Assembly (NCBI RefSeq): GCF_949987515.2
Contig: NC_082695.1
Location: forward strand, 69,296,265-69,360,264
Direction of reading: 5' to 3'
Origin: Delphinus delphis
Taxonomy: Eukaryota; Chordata; Mammalia; Artiodactyla; Delphinidae
DNA length: 64,000 bases
The position numbers and the translations under genes were made by a program. This document shows, piece after piece, positions 57,014 through 64,000 of the stretch; within the stretch, counting starts at the first letter, position 1; each line of letters opens with the position of its first letter. The notes beneath the pieces were generated by a model. That model was not told where the DNA came from. It saw only the letters and a program-made list of their open reading frames with translations, and made no database searches.

Positions 57014-57373
57014 GGGCTTCCCTGGTGGCACAGTGGTTAAGAATCTGCCTGCCAATGCAGGGGACATGGGTTCGAGCCCTGGTCCGGGAAGATCCCACAT
57101 GCCGCAGTGCCACTAAGCCCGTGCGCCACAACTTCTGAGCCTGCGCTCTAGAGCCGGCGAGCCACAACTACTGAGCCCACGTGCCACAACTACTAAAGCC
57201 CATGTGCCTAGAGCCCATGCTCCACAACAAGTGAAGAGACCGCAATGGGAAGTCCTCGCACCACAACAAAGAGTAGCCCCTGCTCGGCACAACTAGAGAA
57301 AGCCCACACGCAGCAATGAAGACCCAATGCAGCCATAAAATAATTAATTAATTAATTTTTTTAAAAAAAGAGA
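57014..57373 (+). mobile_element. CHR-SINE, long form
   Basis: Head GGCTTCCCTGGTGGCACAGT, box B GGGTTCGAGCCCTGG, then several CACAACTACTGAGCC-type units and an (AATT)n/A tail. The target-site duplication AGAAAACCAAACTGT is perfect over 15 bp (56997-57011 and 57374-57388). It is the cleanest long-form copy here and a useful reference for the unusual copy at 60.8 kb. Confidence 0.96.
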
Positions 57374-57388
57374 AGAAAACCAAACTGT

Positions 57389-57945
57389 ATAGTTGCTAAA
57401 GCCAACTGTCCATTGGATGAGGAGAGTCTCCAAGTAGATGAAACCCACCTGGTTTATATAAAAGGTCTGAGGGTTTTATCCGTTAAGAGCAAGGCCCTAT
57501 CCTCCCTTATTAGAAATGCCTCTTCCTGACTCTGTTCACTGGCAATTCTTCTCTGGCACTCATTCCTGGCAGCCAATTGAACACATTAAATCAGCCCATA
57601 GGGATAAGTCAAACTCTATTAGTCACTCCGTAAAAATGCTAGGTCTACTTATTATGAGTTATTCATAAACACCAAGACTAGACTCCATAATTTAATACCA
57701 CCTGCCATGATTCCTGAAAGTGGCAAGGTTTTACCAGTACAATCTGATTAATTGACCTGGTCAAACAGAGCTCCAAATCAAGCATAACTTCCCCTTGACA
57801 GAAGTATATTCATCTTCATCTAAAGGCAGCCTTCCTGACTCATCACGGGAGAGCAAAACCCCTCATCACATGGAGCCAATTAACATCATCTGGATAATAT
57901 GGACGTTCCACTAAAGAAATGTTTACAAGCTTCTAATATTTCCTT

Positions 57946-57948
<3 letters not shown>
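57389..57948. other. Unassigned DNA
   Basis: Nothing was recognised. Confidence 0.4.
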
Positions 57949-57993
<45 letters not shown>

Positions 57994-57994
57994 A
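57949..57994. repeat. (AT)n(AC)n microsatellite
   Basis: About sixteen AT units run into seven AC units. Confidence 0.95.
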
Positions 57995-58334
57995 GGAGTA
58001 CACACTTTATGATTTCAACTATATAGTGTCTGAAAACACACAAATGTAATATATGCTGTCAAAAGACAGGACAATGTTTTTTCTTGGTGGCCGAGGTGGG
58101 GAGACCCAACACCTGGGACGGGGCAGGAGAGGGGCCGCTAAGGGACTGGGTGTGTCCTGGGTGCTGGTTTCATGGCTGTGGTCACTTTGTGAATATGCTT
58201 CATATGAACATTTATATATGCTATACTTTACTAAAATGTTTGCCAAAAATTAAGAAAAAAAGAAACTCATACTTAAGTAGCAACATAAGCCCGGCATTTA
58301 ACTAAAAATGATGCTATCTCAAGTCTCCCACATT
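57995..58334. other. Unassigned DNA
   Basis: The part TGTGTCCTGGGTGCTGGTTT to TACTTTACTAAAATGTTTGC might be a LINE or MITE piece, but I cannot place it. Confidence 0.3.
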
Positions 58335-58440
58335 CTAGAGGCATTTAGATGGTCAAGTTACATTAAATTAGCCTTGATTTGCCCACTTGTAAAATGAGAA
58401 TAATATGTACGTGATAGATGGATTAAATATGACTAAATGT
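58335..58440 (+). repeat. MIR fragment
   Basis: TTTGCCCACTTGTAAAATGA followed by GATTAAATATGACTAAATGT fits a worn MIR core. Confidence 0.55.
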
Positions 58441-59181
58441 ATAAGCAATATATGTATATACATGTTTACATATAAACAATATATATATACACAATCTGTC
58501 AACTTGTAACTTGCTATGCAAAGTAAGCATTGTTACTATTATTATTATAATTATTGCACAATCCTTGCTTTCAGCAATAATGCACATCACTCGTCCTGAC
58601 AGAGTCTGAGCAGAGAAGTCAATATGTTGATTTTTTTTAAATTTTGTATTTGGTTCATCCAAATAGTAGTAAGAGGGTAAAACTAATTAGTTACCACAAT
58701 TTTGCTGTTGTCTGTGAGTCATGAAATCCCATTGTCCATGAAATTCCCAGGCAGGGCCAGCCTTTTTCCTGGAAGAGTCAGCAGCCTCTTACCCAGAATT
58801 TTTCCAGACCTTTTCCTCAAGCTTTGAAGTAAAATTCAAACATGAGTCATTCCTTTGATTGACAATAGAGAACAACACTGTTCACAAGGCAACCCTTTGG
58901 AAGAGAGAATTTCAGCCATTAACACCTTTTCTTAAATTACTCACTTTTCCAGCCTCTCACCAGGGAAGTAGGGTCCTGGGGGAAGGAGAACAAGAAAGGT
59001 GGATGTATGTTGGATGTGTAGGGGCAGATATCTTGTCCTTTTAGTTCTTAGGTCACCAGTGTCTAGGGAGCCACATCCAGTTCTGAGGAAGAACACTGTA
59101 AACTCCTAGGATATTTTTTCCCAGCAGAAAAAAAAGTCACATATTTTATGTGACTTAATTCTTTTCCAAGGTATCTCCAAG
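58441..59181. other. Unassigned DNA with TA-rich simple sequence
   Basis: 58441-58495 is TATA/CATA-rich. The rest has no recognised family. Confidence 0.35.
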
Positions 59182-59241
59182 AGCTCCCAGGTGATGCCAA
59201 TGCAAATGGTGCAGGGCCCACACTTTGTGAAACACTGGTCT
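59182..59241 (+). repeat. MER5A-type 3' fragment
   Basis: GCTCCCAGGTGATGCCAATG and CCCACACTTTGTGAAACACT match the closing part of MER5A, also present complete at 28.4-28.6 kb. Confidence 0.8.
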
Positions 59242-59827
59242 ACTTTAAAGGTATATAAATGTGTCTGGCATGAATGATTCTGAAAGATCTTAAATCGGTT
59301 TGGAGGGAAATAATCTTAGAGACGTCGGTAGGATCTGAACTTCCATTTTAAGGAAACAGTAAACAGTTTCCATCAGTGTCCAGGGGCGCTCCCCAGGACC
59401 CAAGAGAAACAGTCAAAATGGCTAAAAGCAAACAAAAGCTTGAGGTAGACACTGAAATGGAAAAGAATTTATTTGCAAGAAGAAATTGCTATCACAAGGA
59501 CAGTAAGTACTTATGTAGCATGACTAGCCCACTAATCCCTTATGTAGACCTACAACCATAATAAGGCCAAATCTGGGGGAAAAAAAAGAAAAAAAAGCAG
59601 TATATGCTTTCAATATTTAATGTACCAGTCTGGCTTGACACATTCATCTCATACAGTGGAAGCATCAATACTCAAAATTCAGAATCCTCTACATTAAACT
59701 CCAGTAAGAAGATAGCCTTATTCTTGGGACCAGAAATACTCAAAGACTAAAATCCTCCCAGCTGGACATGTCCAACGTGTGCTGTTAAGACACCACTTTT
59801 CTTGTATTTCCACAGACAACTGCCTTC
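59242..59827. other. Unassigned DNA
   Basis: It contains a small inverted repeat, GGAAACAGTAAACAGTTTCC (59353-59372). No family or exon was recognised. Confidence 0.35.
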
Positions 59828-59879
59828 AGATTGTCTCATTCTAAAAACAAAACAAAACAAAAAAAGATTGTCTCATTCT
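59828..59879 (+). mobile_element. Tail-only retrotransposition footprint
   Basis: AGATTGTCTCATTCT occurs twice (59828-59842 and 59865-59879), perfectly, separated only by 22 A-rich bases of the (AAAAC)n type. This is a target-site duplication flanking an A-tail with no body: an insertion truncated to its tail. Confidence 0.75.
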
Positions 59880-60780
59880 TTTCAATGATATGTTAATGCA
59901 GTCAAATCGTTTACATTCAGCGACATTCATGCCACGAATGATTGTGAATACGTGTCAGGCGTTGAAGAAAACCCCTTAAGCTCCCTCCTCTTACTGGGCT
60001 TACAGTCCTAGAGACCGTAGAAGGGTTTCATGGTCAGGTAAGTACAGTAAATACTGCATCGATCCACTTATCAGAGATTCACAATGTTCACTAGGAATAA
60101 ATAAACCTGTATCTCTCTTTTATCACCATGTCTCAATCTCATTAGATGCTTTTAGCATGGCATACACATGAACTCTTACGGAACCCTGAGAAACAGTGAT
60201 ATGGATTAAAATAGCTCCAAGAATTAAGGAAAATAAGCCAACAGTAAAAACGGTGACAGGAGGGCTTACACAGAGAAAAATGAGAAATGCCTGGGTAACT
60301 TGGTGAAATTCAGCCTCTTGTTCTACTAAATCCTCCAATGTAAGCAAGCTTGGAACTGAACTGGCTTCCCAAGGACGTGCTTGACCCAAGCCTACCTGCG
60401 TTATAGAGTAACCGTGTCTATCTCTTGGACCTTCTAGAATGAAGCAGGAATCTGGAGGAGGAGGCTTAAAGAGGAAGAGCAGAAGATTCTGCAAATGAAT
60501 GTGGCCCATTTCAGGATTTCATCTAAAGCTGGTCTGGTGGCCAGTAGGCAGCCACTGACACCCAGGATTCCAGGAGCTAACATGCTTCCCACCAAATGGA
60601 AGATGCAGAAAATCACATTTTCATCTGGCAAAATCTAGTCTGATTACTTCAAATATGCTGACAAATCTCATAAAAGGAAAGAGCTATTCATTCACTGGGA
60701 AGAGGTATTTTCTTACTTAGCAGCAATTCCATGATCCCTCATTATTCTACTTTAGAGTTTTTCTACCTAAAAAAGACCTT
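59880..60780. other. Unassigned DNA with a possible exon-like segment
   Basis: The antisense frame at 60123-60509 (128 codons) crosses a segment with strong splice-like borders (see findings) and then hydrophobic text (FLIFLCVSPPVTVFTVGLFS) that would lie in the intron if splicing occurred. I recognise no protein family. I do not call a gene. Confidence 0.3.
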
Positions 60781-60792
60781 AAACACTACCTA

Positions 60793-61083
60793 GGGCTTCC
60801 CTGGTGCCGCAGTGGTTAAGAATCTGCCTGCCAATGCAGGGGACAGGAGTTCGAGCCCTGGTCTGGGAAGATCCCACATGCCTCCAGCAACTAAGCCCGT
60901 GCGCCACAACTACTGAGCCTGTGCTCTAGAGCCAGTGTGCCACAACTACTGAGCCTGCGTGCCACAACTACTGAAGCCCACGCGCATACAGCCCCCACTC
61001 GCTGCAACTAAAGAAAGCCCGTGCACAGCAACGAAGACCCAATGCAGCCAAAAATAAAATAAATAAATAAATTTTTTAAAAAA
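60793..61083 (+). mobile_element. CHR-SINE, long form, with extra 3' segment
   Basis: Head AGGGCTTCCCTGGTGCCGCA, box B GAGTTCGAGCCCTGG, repeated CACAACTACTGAGCC-type units and an (AAAT)n/T6/A tail. The matching target-site duplication does not follow the tail. AAACACTACCTAG at 60781-60793 pairs with AAACACTATCTAG at 61169-61181. The bases between tail and duplicate are described next. Confidence 0.93.
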
Positions 61084-61168
61084 GGAAGCACACACATGCA
61101 CACGCACATACACACATGCACACAATCCAAAGAAATAAATGGAAACCAAACTTTATAAAGATTAAAAA
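61084..61168 (+). mobile_element. Probable 3' transduced segment of the CHR-SINE
   Basis: These 85 bases lie between the SINE tail and the right target-site duplication. They begin GGAAGCACACACATGCACAC, include AGAAATAAATGGAAACCAAA, and end in a second A-run (ATTAAAAAAA). Their position inside the duplication suggests they were copied together with the SINE from its source locus. Confidence 0.6.
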
Positions 61169-61181
61169 AAACACTATCTAG

Positions 61182-61434
61182 CCCAGTGTTGATAAAACTT
61201 GATTGCAACCACCTATGAGTGAAATGAGTTCAGTGAGTCTCAACCAGCATTTTGCTCTAGATGAGATAGAATGGAATGAAATGAATTAGAGGATATCAGA
61301 GCAACAGAGGCAGCAGGAGTGATTTTTTTTGCAAAATTTTAATTTACATTTATATATCTATTCATATACGTATATATGCACAGTTTTATAATATAAAATA
61401 TATTTCTTACTGTGAGCTGTAACCAGAAATATTT
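61182..61434. other. Unassigned DNA
   Basis: TA-rich simple sequence near 61350-61380, otherwise nothing recognised. Confidence 0.4.
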
Positions 61435-61590
61435 AACAACCAGTGATGCAGCCTAATGCCCTCATTCTATGTATGAGTATATTGAAGCCCAGAGAAGTTA
61501 AGCAACTTGCCCAAAGACACACAGCTAGAAAAAGCCATACTTAGAATCTAGCAACTCTGACTCCTTGTTCAATATTCTTGGCATTCTGCC
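61435..61590 (-). repeat. MIR SINE, antisense
   Basis: GAAGCCCAGAGAAGTTAAGC, AACTTGCCCAAAGACACACA, GCTAGAAAAAGCCATACTTA and CAACTCTGACTCCTTGTTCA match reversed MIR core and head. Confidence 0.85.
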
Positions 61591-62317
61591 AACTAATTTT
61601 GTTCAAAAAACAAAATTATACCTCATTTCTACCTTTTAAAATAGAACAATCCTGCCTATAAGGCTTGCTAAAGATGTCTTTTCGATAACTCTCCACTCAT
61701 TGCCTTAACAAAACTCTTAACAAAATAGTAATACTGACCTTCGCTGAGATCTATGCCAGAGAAACATGAAGCCTGAGGCAAAACCTGAAGGTGTTCAATG
61801 TTTTGCCTTGTAAACGTCCTCACTAAGTATGACAGAAGGGAATATAGCCAGAAGCGCTATAAAATTCCTATTAAACAATGTAGCGCTTAAGTAGGTACTG
61901 CTTACAAAATAAACCATACTGTCCCATTTTCTCCTTTATGATCTAATTTTCTGGTCATCAGAGCTTAGATATTTTTTTTCTGAAGAAGAAGGAAAAGATT
62001 ACTTCAGCAGCAGTAGTGACCTTCCCCCAACCAATGAGAGCTTATTATAAACAATAACAATGAGACCCTAAAGTTTTGTAATAGCCTTTAAATTGCACAG
62101 AACTCTCTCAAGAGCTTTGAGTCAGACATAAAACCTGAAAACACAGTATTTTCAATGAAGCTGTAGATGGACAGAATTGGTAGAGAAAAGGAGGAAAGTG
62201 GATATGGCAGGGGGGAGGGTTTCTTCCTTTTTCTTCTTTAATTCTTTTACAAATAATTATGCAAGGAACTTCAAGCCGCTCAAATTGAACTCAGAGATGG
62301 CCAAAAAAAAAAAAAAT
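61591..62317. other. Unassigned DNA
   Basis: Nothing was recognised. The 168-codon plus-strand frame that begins at 62177 becomes long only because it enters the antisense CHR-SINE. Confidence 0.4.
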
Positions 62318-62343
62318 TGTGCTCGTGGGTTGTTTTTGTTTTC

Positions 62344-62542
62344 TTTTTTTGCGGTACGCGGGCCTCTCACTGCTGTGGCCTCACCCGTTGCGGAGCACAG
62401 GCTCTGGACGCGAAGGCTCAGCGGCCATGGCTCACGGGCCCAGCCGTTCCGCGGCATGTGGGATCTTCCCGGACCGGGGCACGAACCCGTGTCCCCTGCA
62501 TCGCCAGGCGGACTCTCAACCAGTGCGCCACCAGGGAAGCCC
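62344..62542 (-). mobile_element. CHR-SINE, short cetacean form, antisense
   Basis: The T-run and GCGGTACGCGGGCCTCTCAC mark the tail end. GGGAAGCCC marks the 5' end. GTGCTCGTGGGTTGT before and GTGCTCTTGGTTTTG after form a probable, eroded target-site duplication, implying a somewhat older copy than those with perfect duplications. Confidence 0.94.
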
Positions 62543-62559
62543 GTGCTCTTGGTTTTGAA

Positions 62560-63129
62560 AACAATTCTCTACAACAATAACTGGCATATAGGAAGATGCT
62601 TGCTGACAGGTGTTTCAAAGACAACTTTTATTTTTGTTTTGTTTTTCCCCTGGGGCAACTTTGCGAGCCATCATTTTTCTTGAAAGATTTCTCTCCCCTG
62701 AGGTGTTCCACATATATGCTGTAATAAGAAAATGAAACAGATGCAATTCAAAATGTATGTAAGGGAGAATGTGGACAGAATAGATTTTATAGTATCCCAT
62801 GGTACTAGCTTGAGTGATGGGAAGATTTTCCACTGAAACGCCTCAGTCCCCTGATTTATGTTATATTCAGAGGAATAAGAATTTCTTAGTATCCGTCCTG
62901 TACCTAGTTTGTGGGCCCACAGAGCAATTGGGTTAATTAATGTGACAGAATGACCTCATATGAATCATTCATTAGGCCCTGACACATCTCCAATGAAGTC
63001 AAGTCCTGACTTACCAACATTCACCTTCCACGTATTGGCTTTTAATTCAGCTATTTGCTACTAAGCTCTCGTTTTGCCATTAAAAAGTGTGCAGTGCTCA
63101 CGATAACGATCATTGTAATATGTATTAAA
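62560..63129. other. Unassigned DNA, part possibly conserved non-coding
   Basis: No repeat was recognised. GGGTTAATTAATGTGACAGA followed by ATGACCTCATATGAATCATT (62930-62975) packs homeobox-type and nuclear-receptor-like half sites, a pattern common in conserved enhancers. Composition alone supports this. Confidence 0.3.
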
Positions 63130-63410
63130 TAGTTTCTTTATGTCAGCCATTGTTCTAATTGCTTTACATGTTTTAACTCTAATTTTCACAAGCTGATAAA
63201 GTAGATGAGGGTAAGTTCTAAGAAGGCAAAGATTTTTGTCTGTTTTGTTCACTGCTTTATCTCTATCACTGAAAATAGTTTCTGGCATACAGTAGATGCT
63301 CAGTAAATGTCCACTTTATAGAGCTGAGAAAAGTGAGGCCTAGAGAGGTCTCTTGTCCAAGGTCAACCAGGTAGGAAGTAGCAAAGCCCAGACGTAAAAC
63401 GTGTACCTAA
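63130..63410 (-). repeat. MIR SINE, antisense, split by an L2 piece
   Basis: Left part: GTCAGCCATTGTTCTAATTG, CTTTACATGTTTTAACTCTA. Right part: CTTTATAGAGCTGAGAAAAG, TGAGGCCTAGAGAGGTCTCT, CCAGGTAGGAAGTAGCAAAG. Joined in order they give one reversed MIR. Confidence 0.85.
63211..63309 (+). repeat. L2 LINE 3' end nested in the MIR
   Basis: GTAAGTTCTAAGAAGGCAAA, TTGTCTGTTTTGTTCACTGC, GTTTCTGGCATACAGTAGAT and GCTCAGTAAATG are the sense-orientation L2 tail, placed exactly in the gap of the MIR. Confidence 0.85.
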
Positions 63411-64000
63411 TGGCTCATAGTGTTAGTCAGTGGTGACTTGCTATTCAGTTATTCCTCGCGCTGTATTTTTCAAAACACCCAATTTTTAATTGAATGTTTC
63501 TAACTTAAAAGTTCTTTTCATTGAAAAGTTTTAAAATTCTGAAGATATACACAGAAAACAAACAAAAAAAATGCATCTCACTAATTGAATGATAACCACT
63601 GTTAACGTTTTGGAGTGTTTCAAAATCTCTGATAAATTTCTATGAATGTACTTATGAGATTAAAGGATATGGTCTCCAAAATATGCATTCTGAGTTTGGA
63701 AATTATATGACCCACCAATTTTTATGGCCACATTAAAAAAAAAAAAAAAAAAAAGCAGGGTTAGCCTTGCCCAGTGATGATGGAAAAGGTCTGTAAGTGC
63801 CAATAATTTGCTAAAAGTGCATTAGATACACTGTTATAACAAGATATTACAATTATATAATATAAAAATATAATGTTACAATGTGTTCTATCTCCTACAA
63901 ACAGAGCTACTTTCCCCTGTAGTCGGGACTCAGAGTCTCCCAACAACCATTCATGTGTAGGAGCCCAGAAGTTCAACTGTCAACAACAACCCACCTAACC
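63411..64000. other. Unassigned AT-rich DNA
   Basis: An A-run lies at about 63735-63754. The stretch GATAACCACTGTTAACGTTT with its neighbours resembles an old LINE or MITE, but I cannot place it. No gene is supported. Confidence 0.35.

Noticed and set aside
57014..57373. CRISPR-like array from the repeated CACAACTACTGAGCC units
   Set aside because: The repeats are internal units of the long CHR-SINE, imperfect and without unique spacers. The DNA is mammalian.
59353..59372. Hairpin GGAAACAGTAAACAGTTTCC as a small RNA
   Set aside because: The stem is too short for a microRNA precursor, and the flanks do not extend the pairing.
62177..62683. 168-codon plus-strand frame, the longest in the window
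   Set aside because: Most of it reads through the antisense CHR-SINE, and the same peptide phrases (for example LRTRRLSGHGSRAQPL-like text) recur at every CHR copy.

Overview
This window looks like nuclear DNA from a whale or dolphin, with no recognisable gene. The main evidence is a family of short tRNA-derived SINEs that begin GGGCTTCCCTGGTGGCGCAG and carry the block GAGCGGCTGGGCCCGTGAGC. This is the CHR-SINE family of Cetacea, hippos and ruminants, mostly in the shortened (about 190-205 bp) form typical of cetaceans and probably of toothed whales. Sixteen CHR copies are present: twelve short, three long (about 290-340 bp with repeated CACAACTACTGAGCC units), and one older CHR-1-like copy. 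The species assignment rests on repeat recognition from memory, not on a database search.

No open reading frame resembles a known protein. The longest ones are chance frames through CHR-SINEs, L1 tails or a (CA)n tract. The window is therefore intergenic or lies inside a long intron. The other contents are layers of transposon debris: 5'-truncated L1 tails of several ages, a long antisense L1 with a large internal gap (7.5-10.6 kb), a sense L1 ORF1/ORF2-start segment (39.0-40.8 kb), L2 and MIR fossils, MaLR-type LTRs, MER5A-type hAT fragments, and microsatellites.

Layout. 0-7 kb: mostly unassigned DNA with L2, MIR and short L1 tails. 7.3-12.3 kb: L1-dominated, with two CHR-SINEs inside one L1. 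13.3-14.6 kb: an L2 split by an MLT1 LTR, followed by a long CHR-SINE. 16-22 kb: several MIRs, a good CTCF-like site, a cluster of splice-donor-like motifs and a (CA)n. 22-27 kb: three L1 tails. 28-36 kb: MER5A, a CpG-rich block, an inverted pair of CHR-SINEs, and an LTR fossil. 38-41 kb: a CR1/L2-like LINE relic and an L1 carrying a SINE with unusual ends. 42-46 kb: a SINE with a 39-base A-tail, an old L1 tail, and a second L2 split by MLT1. 46-56 kb: mostly unassigned, with SINEs, MIRs, a local 81-bp duplication, and an MLT1 LTR carrying the CHR-1-like SINE. 56-64 kb: L1 and MIR fragments, two long CHR-SINEs (one followed by a probable 3' transduced segment), a poly(A)-only insertion, and an L2 inside a MIR.

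Nothing here forms a pathway or operon, and I did not find a new molecular system. The best leads concern retrotransposition mechanism (SINE 3' transduction, a SINE with a 5' poly(A) extension, a tail-only insertion), an inverted SINE pair, a CpG-rich unassigned block, and two CTCF-like motifs.
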